DNA of 64,000 bases from assembly GCA_003260075.1 (NCBI GenBank), contig QLIY01000122.1, forward strand, positions 1-64,000, given 5' to 3'. Position numbers and translations under genes: made by a program. The notes under the pieces were generated by a model. That model was not told the origin of the DNA, did no database searches, and saw only the letters and a list, made by a program, of their open reading frames with translations. Shown one piece after another: positions 23,551 through 34,968 of this stretch. Position 1 is the stretch's first letter, and each line of letters starts with the position of its first letter. The stretch is from Phallusia mammillata (Eukaryota; Chordata; Ascidiacea; Phlebobranchia; Ascidiidae).

Positions 23551-24197
23551 ATAGCGGGGGTTATACGAAGGTATAATGTAAGTGTATGATTATTTCCCGG
23601 GACATCACGTGACACCCGACACAGCTGGAAAAGGGGGTTCCCCGATCAGTGTAAAAGTCACACAACAATGAAAAGCGTGGAAAGGACGCACAGACGTTGC
23701 ATTCCGAGTTTTAACCAGTGTTTTTTTGCGAATGGGGATTTTTAGTGGGTTTAAATGGGGGTCACCAGCGCAGGGGAGAGGGGGTGGGAACTTTATGAAC
23801 TTGGGATGTTTTGAAACTGGGGTAAACACGCTTTGGATTTTGCAGCACGGCAAAACGGGCAACTGAAAACGCTCAATACATTGACCCAATGCACATACAC
23901 GAATCGAAATTATTTTTTAGCGACTTTTCGTGCTCTGTTATCGCTAGTATTCCATTTTGGAGCATCTTTAGGGTGGGGGAAATCGTTGATAGGGCACAAA
24001 TAGGTCAGTGAACACACGCCAGCTAATTCTTGGGTATATATGACGTCAACGCATGGCGGATACAATGAACGACAACGAAAAGACGAATCAAAATTGAGAT
24101 ACAATTTCAAAAACAGACGATTTTGTGAATAATCGCCGGTATATTCAACAAGCTATATTAATATCCTAATTAATGGTAGGCTACAATCTTGGGTTCA

Positions 24198-24231
<34 letters not shown>
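24198..24231. other. 34-G run, probable gap placeholder
   Basis: Thirty-four G in non-coding sequence. No flanking duplication seen. Confidence 0.68.
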
Positions 24232-24232
<1 letters not shown>

Positions 24233-24827
24233 TGCAAATACACGGATTTTATGTTAAACAAGTTTATATTAAGAAGAGTGTACAGGCAGAATCAGTTCGT
24301 CCCAAACAAAAGATTAACTATTTAAATAATCTCAGGGCCTCTAAGTCGGATTAAATTATAAATTGACTTTTTTGGGGGTTAATATTGGTTGGGCAGCTAA
24401 GCGTTCTACGTACAGTTTAAGTCGATAAAATTATTCTTACATTTACGACTGACGCTACATGTGGCTTGAGTTACACACAAAGATTTGATTTTCAGTCAGG
24501 CGTAAACAAAAGCATTGCGATTTGATTTCAACGTTAAAACACAGATACGGCCATTTACGTAGAGCAAAAAACAATTCACTAACCTAGGAAGAAGAAGCTA
24601 TGCCGAATTACCATGCGTATGTACACAAAACAAGAAACACTTACATAACAGCAAGCCTTTCCGAAGCAGCGCGACTGCCGGGGGAAAAACAAATAATTAA
24701 CGATATAGCATTCCAGCATAAGGAAAGAGAAACAATCAGATGCGTTGGCCATGTCGTATGGTGACGTCATCACCGCCACTAGGCGACGCTGCGGCACGGC
24801 CCGTGGGACAGTGGATGAGCGAGGCGT

Positions 24828-27800
24828 TCATTTTCCGATTTCTTTGCCAATTCGGTATCCTAGAATCTTGTTCCAGTCGATCTTGGTACGGGTTGGTGGG
24901 AGCTGACGACGCAAAGCCTTGAACGTGGTCGAAGACATGGAGTTGTAGTTGTCTCCTATGGCGGCCTGTTTATACACAAGATTGAGTAACAGATAGCAAA
25001 AACAATCGTAGGTAAGTCACCACATGCCAGTCCTTTAAAATGAGTCAACAAAACTAAGGCATATCTCCAGCTTGTGATGGAGAGCCACCTAAACAGGGAT
25101 GGTGTTCTACAAACAAGTAGGGCTGATACCATTTTAAAAACACGTTTACAGTTGCTGACAAGATGACACAAAAACCTGTTTAATGCTGTTGTATTTCTGG
25201 CACCCATCACTGACATTTTTGGTAAACATTTTTATGTTTTCTTTTCCAATTTTATACATGCGATTCCTAAGCCTAATGTCAATTTTTGGTACATAGTGCA
25301 GTTAGCGACCATGAATTATAAACACTTTAACATTTACATTTTCTATCCTGAATATGCAAAAAAAACTTATCAAGCTAAACACTAAAGCTATTAACAGAAA
25401 GCAAAAAATTGAGTGAAAACAAGTAGATCTGTCTGCAACAATGACATCGACACATTGTATGTTATGTGGTAATGCCTATACCTGATAATCAAATTCACAC
25501 TTGGCCAGAAGTTTTGCCACATCTTCAGCAAGTTGTTTCTCAGACTAAAAAAATAAGATACAAAACAATTAGATGCTAGTTTATTTAGCTGTACATCATC
25601 ACATCCAAAATGGCAAGCTTTTACATGCAAACAATTAGAAAACTAATGACCGGCCACAGTTTAAGACTTTGCGTGCAGAATAGCTTGATTAATGTCCTGT
25701 AGTAGAACCACATTAATGGACCCTAATAACATTTCATTGACATATTTAAATTGGCTGATGCACTTTGCATCAATGCAACATTAAATATTGAACTGGTACA
25801 TCAACTCAATTGACCTTAAGCCCATTCAAATTTATTTGCATTAGAAAAAGTTTTTTTCAGTAACAAGTGGCATTGATTTGGTTTAAACCACAGGGCAAAA
25901 TCACACACTGTACGTGGCTTTATACTTTCACCATTTTCTTTTCAAAGGTTAAATAAAGGTAATAACCATATCATTAAACATCAACATTGGTCATGATTTT
26001 AAGATGGCTAGGAAACCCACTTTGCAATCGTATGAAAACAAGCATAGTGACAAACAGTAGGTGTTCACTTGCAATAACATTCTTACTCATCACCAGTCAA
26101 ACAGTGGGAAGGCCTAAATGTGAAATGTCTGCATGACTCATATGTGCTATGTTTACTCTGGTCAGCCTTTCTAAGGTGTATCTGCACTTATATTTAAATG
26201 GCTGGTCAGTATTTTAAGCTTAGACTTACATTACCATGTGTCTGGGCATACACAACAGATCCCTAGACACATTGGAGACTATCGCAAGCATTATAAGATG
26301 CATTTGCCGTGGCCACACCCAAGTTTCTGTACCTTATAGATCTTCTTTTGCACTAGATATATAGAAACAGTATGCAATTTAAAGCTCACACCAGGCATTG
26401 GTGCTTCACTATTACAGCAAACCAATGCTATTTGTTATACTGAAATTTGTTGTTTTGGTATTTCTTGTATATATTCCTAATCATGTACTCACAGACACTG
26501 TAAGTTCGTCTTTGCATTCTTTTTGACTGACCAACTGCACATTTCCATCTTCATAGTAATGGACCTATGGCAAAAAACACAAAATATTAGTTTAGTTAAT
26601 TGTAATTTTTGTGTGTTTGAGCAGAACCAAACATTTTGTTGATTTAAAGTTTATAAATTCTCAAAAAATATAAATTCACATCCCATTTTCGGCACAAAAA
26701 CTTATACTAAACTAAAAAGCTTGTGAAAAAAAATGTGTAAGCTTACTTGTGTTTTCAGAAGTCCAACAACCTTGGCATTGCCACCTTCCACAGTTATATG
26801 CCACTCAGAGCGCCATCGCCCATTCCAAAAGTTCTCTGGACTGAATTTGTGGTCCTCGATACACACAATAAGTACAGTGTTCCCACCAGGACCTGATTTG
26901 CCGTACACCTGCATAAAAACAACATGCTTAATGCACCATAAGTTTACAACAAGGACAAAGAAAGTAAGTATAGAATGTTTGTGGGCAAATCTATGGTTAA
27001 ATAGTGTAGGATTGACTTACAGTGGAAACTCCATGTGGGTAGAAATTTTTCACATAATTCTGCACAGCAGTTTCCATCTCTGAACGCCAAATTTCAACGG
27101 AGTTCTCCACATTCTCACTTCTTACATCACTCACCTTTTTGGAGGAGAAGTTGTATCTACAACAACACAACACTGCCTGATGCAAGTCTCTAGTTAAAAG
27201 CTGTAAACATTTATCAAAGCACCTTCACAGAAATATATAGAGATTAGGCTTTAAACAGTTATAATAATCTTTGTATGTAATCCGGATTATTTGCTACATT
27301 AAGTTAGAACCGTTTGCTTGAGCAAAACCCAGTTTGCACTTCAAATCACTTTTCATTGGGACAAAATTGAGAACAATTTGGAAAACACTGTTTTGTTGTG
27401 TAAAAAATAATGCCATACATTTTTTCATTAAACAGCAAAAAATATTTTCATAGTTCTCTTCTGCACTAAATTTACAACATACACAAATGACTTCTTGGTT
27501 TTTGGATCATAAAACCTTCCTGGGGGGGGGGAAGAACAATTTGGAAAACACTGTGTTGTTGTGTAAAAAAATAATGCCCTACATTTTTTCATTTAACAGC
27601 AAAAAATCAGTGCTGTTCTGCACTAAATTCACAACATACACAAATGACTTCTTGGTTTTTGGATCATAAAACCTTCCTTCATCTTGCTTTCCATGAACAG
27701 TAATAAGCACAGAGGAATCATCTACTGCAGTTGGAGTAAATTGGTCCACTCGGAATTTTGTGAGAGCACTACAAAATAAATTTTATATCAACAAACTTTG

Positions 27801-28849
27801 GAGACTCCTGCCTAATGTCTCCCTATTCTTTTTTGTGTTTCACCCTACATGCAATTTCACTGAATACACTGAGGATTATTGTAAGAAAAATTTGAAGCAA
27901 TATTATGTGCAGCAAAGATTTTGTGTGTGCTGAGAATATAGATCTCTAGTGGTAAAAAAACAATTTGTTTATAACTATGAAAGGCTGGGTAAATTAGTAC
28001 TACAAAAATACTTTAGAATCCCGCATGATTTTGTGCAGAATCACTTGCATAGTTGGAAGAAACAACACATTAAACATAGGAAAAAAAAACAATACTAACC
28101 TTAGCATCCCATCATTGAAAACACTGTCATTACCAAGAAGGGCTCGTACATCTAAAATAATGAATATATACTAGTCAGTTGCTGAACTTCACCACTTCAT
28201 GTAACCATTTAATGAATTAAACAGTAACTCAATCAACTCATACTAGTGATGGGACGATACCAGGTTTTGAAGCGAGTACCGATACTGAGTACCACATGTA
28301 TATACCTTCGATACCTAGTACCAAGTACGATTACCGAGTACTTAGGTGTAGTGTTGTACTTAGTTGTTAATTTATCTGCCATGGTCGGGGTACAGGCGTG
28401 CACACACACATGCCGAAAAATGTAATCTCCACGTCATAGCGAAAAAGATATGAGTAAACTGGCGGAACTTTTTTCCAATTTTGTGCTGTCCGAAGCAAAT
28501 ATTGGCATATAGTTGCCTGTATTCTTATGGTGTAAATCGGCCTTCGGTACTCGCACGTTGGTATCGAAAACTGAGGCAAAATATTTCGATACCGAGTACG
28601 AGTATCGATACCACTGAAATCGTTCGATACCATCGATACCGAGTACCCGTCCCATCACTAACTCATACCTTTGAATACAGTTTCCGCCTCACCGGGTGGA
28701 GCATGAGTAATAAAGTCATGAGCAATTCGAGCCTTTAAAATGCAAAATGTCAGAATATAATTAACCAGTGTATAATATTAAACTTTAAAGTGAGGTTAAA
28801 TATGATGTACCTTTTCTTCAGGAGAAATCTGTTCTTCGTAATCCGCCAT
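24828..28849 (-). CDS. CAPZA: F-actin-capping protein subunit alpha
   Basis: Complete nine-exon gene on the minus strand: 28849-28811, 28732-28669, 28151-28100, 27768-27640, 27156-27021, 26908-26747, 26564-26493, 25544-25482, 24965-24828. All borders are GT-AG and all phases fit, giving 284 residues (vertebrate family members have 286). It starts [13 protein letters not shown]. Family hallmarks include ITHAPPGE (exon 2), the strongly conserved [10 protein letters not shown] (exon 6), [12 protein letters not shown] (exon 7) and the C-terminal [20 protein letters not shown] (exon 9). The protein pairs with the beta subunit to cap actin-filament barbed ends in the cytoplasm; the C-terminal tentacle is intact. 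Intron 2 carries a hAT element immediately after the donor. The 3' part of exon 4 is repeated downstream in intron 4 beside a G run. There is no sign of disruption. Confidence 0.97.
27370..27678. repeat. ~150 bp direct duplication including part of a CAPZA exon
   Basis: Copies 27370-27521 and 27533-27678 are joined by ten G plus A. The right copy contains the last 39 nt of coding exon 4 and its GTATGT donor. The left copy repeats them inside the intron without an acceptor, so it should not be spliced in. Small indels and substitutions separate the copies. Confidence 0.85.
27522..27531. other. 10-G run, probable gap placeholder
   Basis: Exactly ten G between the two copies in CAPZA intron 4. 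Confidence 0.75.
28244..28660. mobile_element. hAT-type MITE, TAGTGATGGGAC family, copy 1
   Basis: 417 bp element with ends TAGTGATGGGACG and CGTCCCATCACTA and a perfect 8 bp target-site duplication actcatac (28236-28243, 28661-28668). The interior has short repeats of GAGTAC and CGATAC. It is highly similar to the element at 32248. It sits in CAPZA intron 2, and the right duplication read on the minus strand is the splice donor GTATGAGT. Confidence 0.92.
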
Positions 28850-29911
28850 TATCATCCACTATGTAACCAAGAACAGCAGAAACCAAAGACTTATCTAACC
28901 TGTAAAATTAATTGCTATCGGTTAAGGTGTTTTCCTTGCATGTGTATATAAAAGAAACTTAAATGCCTGTACTTTTACTACACTTAAAAACACCTTTCGT
29001 TAAACTTTAAACCACAGCTGTAGTAAGTTTTATTGGTATAAATAAGTCTCAAAGAGAATAGATGCAAGAACGCAGAACGGTATTTACAAGTCAACCAGCG
29101 TCACAAAGCGTGTAAGAATACGACAATAATAATGTGCAAGTGGTAGTCGATTGACTAATATCGGACTTAAATAGATCTTTCCCAAAATTACATGTGTTTT
29201 GACAGTACTTAAAGCAAAAATAAAGGTAGATATTGCAAAAATTACTGTAAGCTTATCGTTTCTAGCAGAATTTTTACATCCGTACGTTTATGTTTCAAGA
29301 GAAGGATATTAGGTATCTCGACCAAACCAACTAACTATTAAACCTTCATTTAGCGGCAAAGAAACACAATAATGCCATAAAGTGAAAACGAAATATTTAT
29401 TTGAAATGCATCTCCGTTTGTTTTAATAACGATTTGCCATTTTATTCTGCGGCTCTTAAGTTTTACTGATCGCTCATTGGAACAAAACCAGGAAGCAAAT
29501 TCAGCTCGCTCCTGGCTGATCCGGAACTTGGAAATTGTAACAAAAATATTAAATGTATAAGCATATCTACCCCAATTTTTGTTTCACCACTCATGAAAAA
29601 AATATTGCCAGTTGTTCAAGCGATTTCGTGGTCAAAAGAGCAAAAGAGGTCAAAGTTTTTTGCTGGCCCAGACATCGGTCGAAAACCCTAGAAATTTAGT
29701 GTAAACCACTTTGGACTTTATAGGTTACAAGTTCGAATCGCTTCTTGACCTGTAATCTTTTACAACGTCTTTATATCTTTTTAAATCTTTAATCTTTTTA
29801 AATCTTTTGCATGTCATTCGTTTCAGAGCTTACCCAAACAAACCAATAAACCCTCAGAAGCTTTTGTTTAAAATCATTGCAATGGCCCACAATTTTCGTA
29901 GGCCTTTAAAG

Positions 29912-30442
29912 CAGTGGTTCTCAAACTTGTTTGAGCTCGACCCAAATCTGAGCTTTATGAACAGCTCACGACCCAAGCCTCAAACAACAAAAATGTATTT
30001 TTTTTGTATGAATAGTTATCATCCTTAAACGCTAACTGTTACTTTCCAATTTCAGTTTCGTATGATAAACCTCCTATCATTTCCCGTGCTAACGTGTTAC
30101 AATCGCCGTGTGCGTAATAGAAAATTGGAAGGCTATTGTCTGTATGTTACCATGACTGGTTCATTTTGCTGTATAGCGTTGTCGAGTGAGGCTGTATTTG
30201 GCTACGGTGCTATAAAAACTCTTAGAAAACCACTTACTTGCTGCAATACTCCAAGGTTACTAAGATAAAGCCACATAAAATGCCTATGATACAATAATTC
30301 AGTCATGACTGAGAATTGAAAATACTTGAAAATTGAAATGAAAAAAGTTCGTTTGGGCAGAATTGAATCACCACAGCGCGACCCATTTTGTGACCCTGCC
30401 CGACCCATGTTTGGGTCGCGACCCATACTTTGAGAACCACTG
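29912..30442. mobile_element. hAT-type element, CAGTGGTTCTCAAAC ends
   Basis: 531 bp with ends CAGTGGTTCTCAAACTTG and CTTTGAGAACCACTG. The 8 bp target-site duplication has one mismatch (ctttaaag / ttttaaag). The ends are of the hAT-Charlie type. No transposase ORF. Confidence 0.85.
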
Positions 30443-30626
30443 TTTTAAAGAGTCGTTTTTAACCAACCATAAAATAAATGATAGCCGCCAAATTCCAAAT
30501 ACAACGAGATATATCAAAGCAAAAAACAAACATTTTTGCTAATGGCAAAAAAACAAACAGAGTAAATGATTGCTTTTCCGAGGTTGTTGTCCACATTTTT
30601 CGCTAGAACCTTCCCAACAAATGTTT

Positions 30627-30636
<10 letters not shown>

Positions 30637-30725
<89 letters not shown>
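30637..30725. other. 89-G run, probable gap placeholder
   Basis: The longest G run in the window, preceded by a short T run. Poly-glycine and poly-proline ORFs across it are artefacts. Confidence 0.7.
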
Positions 30726-31761
30726 CTTTCCACAAAAATTTTTTTTCAGTTTTGGCATACGCTTATTTTTGTAGTATTTCCTTATGTTATCCAACTGTAG
30801 GAATCCGCGATTTCAGTTCTTTGCTTATGGAAAGCAGTGATCAACTTGCATGATACAGGTTTTGGTATTCTCCGGCATTCGTATGCGCCTACGTCGTCCT
30901 TCTTCTATGTCATTAATGCTAGAAAACTAAAGACGTTTTTGAAAACTAAAGATTTGGGTTACGCAGCAGTAATGCAATGTTCTTTTTCGGTGGAATCGTG
31001 CGAACCTAAATGTATGCGTTACTCGCGGAAGGGCTGCGGCCCACGTGCTTTTTTGCACCGTTAATGCTTCAATACTGTCAAGTATTTTCGACAGATACAT
31101 ATTTCACCGCAATTACGTCTTGGATTAGTACTATATGTTTTAAATGGCGACGTTATTTACGAGGTAGGCACTGTCGAACTCTGTGTTACACCGCTTTTTC
31201 GTATGCAAGTTTTATGTCCAGTGCCTATTCGCTTTACACCAGTAACACATACACATTTACAACACAAAGTTTGTTTAAAATGCTATACTTGAACGGCAAA
31301 AGTAATGTGTTGTAAATATATCTGTGTCAATGTGGAGAACTAGCTTGGCCTAATTTTGGTTGATGCTAGGTTTTAATTGGAGTAATGTTATTGCAGATAA
31401 ACACAAAATGAGTAAAATGACCCAAAACTTTGTTGGGTTTATCACTTGTATTGAAAATAGCATAACTGCTTTTAAACATATACAACAGCAAAAAGTACTG
31501 TAAAATGTCTTTACTTTCCTCTGCAATTCAAATCGCAAAACAAATGAATAATAAAAGATTGCAGTTGTTCGCAGCAATATTAAAAACAATAAAGTAGAAT
31601 GTTTACATCATATATTCCTTATTCGTTCAGGTTTTAGTGGTAACCAAATATACATCAACACACAAAATGTGCTTTAATTTAAATGTTGTAAAGGATGTAA
31701 ACTTAATGTTTTTTCAAGACATGGCACATAGTAGGCCAGTTTGGATCTAAAAATCGGGGGA

Positions 31762-32115
31762 CTACTTAGTCCAGCTCACTTTCGGTATGTCATAATGTTC
31801 AGACAAATGTTCCAAGTTCCTGTTAAACTCCTCTACTCTGTCTCTGTGTGTCATTGTTGCTTTCTTTATGATCCTGTCTAGTTGTCGTTTTTCTTGTGTT
31901 TCCTTAAACCTCCGTTCAGCTGGGGTCAAAGTGTCATATTTGGGGCCAGATGGTACAGGTTGATCGTCTACTGGATCAAGTCGGACCTGTTCAAGCTTCT
32001 TCTTTTCTTTTTTGTGCTTCTTTTTTTTCTTCTTGTGGACTTTTCCACTGTCCCCTTTAAGCTTAAGCGGCTTTCTTTGCACAGAATTAAGGTCATATGA
32101 ATTATTGCATGACAT
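31762..32115 (-). CDS. FAM32A: FAM32A-like protein
   Basis: Single-exon minus-strand ORF. I choose the ATG at 32113-32115 (MSCNNSYDL), giving 117 residues; the ORF stays open 15 codons further to an upstream ATG at 32158-32160. FAM32A of vertebrates is about 112 residues. The order matches the family: an N-terminal PLKLKG motif, a lysine-rich run (KKKKKKHKKEKKK), TPAERRFKETQEKRQ, then the very conserved end HYDIPKVSWTK. FAM32A is a small nuclear protein found in the post-catalytic human spliceosome, where its C-terminus reaches the active site and helps exon ligation. The intact C-terminus suggests the same role. It is not clear whether it is an intronless gene or a retrocopy, but the frame is undamaged and conserved. 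Confidence 0.93.
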   Translation of the reverse strand: MSCNNSYDLNSVQRKPLKLKGDSGKVHKKKKKKHKKEKKKLEQVRLDPVDDQPVPSGPKYDTLTPAERRFKETQEKRQLDRIIKKATMTHRDRVEEFNRNLEHLSEHYDIPKVSWTK

Positions 32116-32247
32116 TCTGAATATATGTATACTATACACTGCAGAAAAAACATTACACATTTAAAATCCAAAACCAAAATTCCAACATCATTCAGACCCG
32201 ACACAAATAATAATAAACAATTTAAAATAACATTAGAAGGTTGTGGG

Positions 32248-32686
32248 TAGTGATGGGACGATACCAGGTTTTGAAGCGAGTACCGATACCGAGTACGAGT
32301 ACCACATGTATATACCTTCGATACCGAGTACCGAGTACGATTACCGAGTACTTAAGTACAGTGTTGTACTTAGTTGTATATCACCTGCTAATTTATCTGC
32401 CATGGCCGGCGTACAGACGTGCACACACACATGCAGAAAAAAGTAATCTCCATACGATAGCGAAAAAAATACGTAACCTGGCGGAACTTTTTCCCAAATT
32501 TGTACTGTCCGAAGCATATATTGGCACAAAGTTTTCAGTGTTCTTATAGTGTAAATCGGCCTTCGGTACTCGCACGTTGGTATCGAAAACTGAGACAAAA
32601 TATTTCGATACCGAGTACGAGTATCGATACCACTGAAATCGTTCGATACCATCGATACCGAGTACCGAGTACCCGTCCCATCACTA
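32248..32686. mobile_element. hAT-type MITE, TAGTGATGGGAC family, copy 2
   Basis: 439 bp sister of the element at 28244, in the same orientation. Perfect 8 bp target-site duplication gttgtggg (32240-32247 and 32687-32694). It lies just upstream of FAM32A. Several ORFs over both copies (for example 32341-32652) are similar only because the elements are copies of each other. Confidence 0.92.
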
Positions 32687-33551
32687 GTTGTGGGTTTTAA
32701 TCCTATCTCAGCAGCTGCTTGTGTTTTCCTGAGGAAGAAAGTTAAGCAGCTATGCTTTATTAACCTAAAGAAACCTGTTTGTTCAAACTAAATTTAGGTC
32801 ACAAACTCTAAAATAATACATACAACTCAACTGACTTGCAACTAAACAGGTTGCTTAAGTGAGGACTCGTTGTTAGCAAAGATCTTTGCTACTAGGTATA
32901 CGTATACCTAAGTACACAACAATCACGTAAGTCAATTGGGATTCTGGGTTACCTATTGTTGATTATTTCTGACTTTTTTGCCAACCTATTGGTTTATTTT
33001 TTTATAAAACGTAAAGGTGCATGTTTTTCCTGTCCATTATTAAGCTTCTGACAATGAAATTCTAGTCTTAAGTAACACCCCGAGAATTCTTAGGTGAAAA
33101 AAATGGAACAAACACACAGTAAACAACAAGAATTCGCAAATTTCCACAACAAACTCAAAAAAGTAAACTCATATCCTATCGCTCATGTATTTTAAACAAA
33201 TCCAATGAGCAAACGTCAAAAAAGTGTTGGGCGTCAATATGATCAAAACGTCAAAACCAAACTATTTTAATATTTATGTTGTGTCAAATGTACAAATTAA
33301 ACGCCAAAGCGTTAATATATGACCATGATTTGTAATCTAGAATCTTCTAGAATTTGGCTTCATTGCAAAACAAACAATTTAATATTGTTTTTGAAACTAA
33401 TTGCTATTGCAAAAAAGTCATTTTTGATTTGTTGCTTCCGCCAAATAAAAGGTAGCCTAATTACAGATTACATGTTTTAGCAGGTACTGTTTTTTTCCAA
33501 AATCCGAACTAACGCAGGGTAGCAGAAGAGAGCATATATGTCTGATGTGCG

Positions 33552-33759
33552 ATGTCCCCCTTACAGTCAACAAATTGCTGCATCAGTTGTCGCTTGTTGG
33601 TTTTCCTGTCAATTTGCGTGGATTAAAAGGTTTTGGAGAGCAGTGCGGGGGGGGGGAATGTCCCCCTTACAGTCAAGAGTCAACAAATTGCTGCATTAGT
33701 TGTCGCTTGACGGTTTTCCTGTCAATTTGCGTGGATTAAAAGGTTTTGGAGAGCAGTGC
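33552..33759. repeat. ~100 bp direct duplication around a 10-G run
   Basis: Copies 33552-33646 and 33658-33759 are joined by ten G (33647-33656) plus A. The second copy has a 7 bp insertion (agagtca) and a few substitutions. Confidence 0.85.
33647..33656. other. 10-G run, probable gap placeholder
   Basis: Exactly ten G at the junction of the two copies. Confidence 0.75.
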
Positions 33760-34765
33760 TTGAAGCTGTAAATATGGGAGAGCTCTCACAATCCCACAAT
33801 ACTTCAAAGTGTCGGGAGTATGCATTTTTGTTGCAGTAGTTTGTGACTGTGTATTATAATTACATGGACTTGTGTACAACAATACTTTGCTGTTTACAAA
33901 CGAAAACAGTAGTTAAAATGAATTGTGTGTTTAGTGAGGAACCTAAAATAAATGTTTATGTTACATTTTGGAAAGGATTAACAAAATAATAAAATAGTCA
34001 TTAAATTAATTTAACTAAGGGCAAGTTACATTTCAATTTAGAACTTGATTTGTTTGTTTCTCTTTTACTGTGTGGTATTGTTTTGATTTTTAATTTAGTC
34101 TATTTTGCCTTGTGCAGTGAGATTTAGGTGAATAATGGCGCAAAAAGTGTTTACAACAATATTTGGTTTATTTGCTATTTACTGCATAAATTTAACAACA
34201 AGGCTCCGTTTCTGGTTTCTGTTGATTTTCTGTTACACTTACATCATATTGCTTTACGACTGAAATGATTAGAAGTACTATTTTTTGTAAATTTGCGTTT
34301 AAAATTATAGGCATTTGTTGTAAAACAACTGAGTATCTAATAACAAAATTAAAATTATTAAGATTAAAAATACACTTGAGTGTATAATATAAAATTTTGG
34401 CAAAGAAATGGTTCTTTTTTACATTATAACTTAATCAGAAAATCTTGTTGTTTATGTACACATAATAACCACCCACACACAATAAGCCACACTATAAACT
34501 GATTATTTTGTTTCCTTACCAACACCTATTTGTTGCGGAACTTTGTAGGTTTAAGGTGGTTCCATTATTCACCCACACATAATAATCCACACTATTACCT
34601 GGATATTTTGTTTCCTGATTAACATTTATATGTTGCATAATCTTGTGGGTTTGAGGTGGTTCCGTATCATATGTGGGTGTAAAATGTGAGGTTACATTAT
34701 TGTTTGCGGCATGTTGGGTGTTTCCAGTGCCAATTTACATTTTAGTGTTAAAAATGTTAAAAAAC

Positions 34766-34968
34766 AGATTAGGTTTAGGTCCACAAAAAAGTGCCCATAC
34801 ATTCTTATACTGAGTGCGATAAAAACCTAATGAGCTCAGAACTAATGCAAACCGGGAAAGGGGGGGGGGGGAAGATTAGTTTTAGGTTCACAAAAAAGTG
34901 CCCATACATTCTTATACTGCGTGCGATAAAAACCTAATGAGCTCAGAACTAATGCAAACCGGGAAAGG
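34766..34968. repeat. 96 bp direct duplication around a 10-G insert
   Basis: Copies 34766-34861 and 34873-34968 have three or four differences. The G run 34860-34871 is two native G plus ten, followed by A. Confidence 0.85.
34860..34871. other. G run (2 native + 10), probable gap placeholder
   Basis: Twelve G, of which the first two end the repeat unit GGGAAAGG. Confidence 0.72.

Larger units (their letters stand above)
17154..24827. other. Intergenic, repeats and contig joins, no gene seen
   Basis: Aside from the candidate exon noted near 17.3 kb, I find no conserved protein here. It holds a three-unit diverged tandem repeat (18270-18770), three short direct duplications around 10-G runs and a 34-G run. 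Confidence 0.5.
28850..31761. other. Intergenic between CAPZA and FAM32A
   Basis: No gene recognised. Contains a hAT element (29912-30442) and an 89-G run. A tRNA B-box-like sequence near 29729-29745 (GTTCGAATC) could be a SINE relic, but no tRNA fold was found. Confidence 0.5.

Noticed and set aside
27370..27521. An extra or alternative CAPZA exon in intron 4
   Set aside because: It repeats only the last ~39 nt of exon 4 plus its donor, has no acceptor, and lies beside a ten-G join; it is best explained as an unmerged contig overlap.
30514..30853. Poly-proline and poly-glycine ORFs on both strands
   Set aside because: Produced entirely by the 89-G run.
28367..32652. Similar minus-strand ORFs ([18 protein letters not shown]...) at two places
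   Set aside because: They are the same frame through two copies of one non-autonomous hAT MITE, without a transposase motif.
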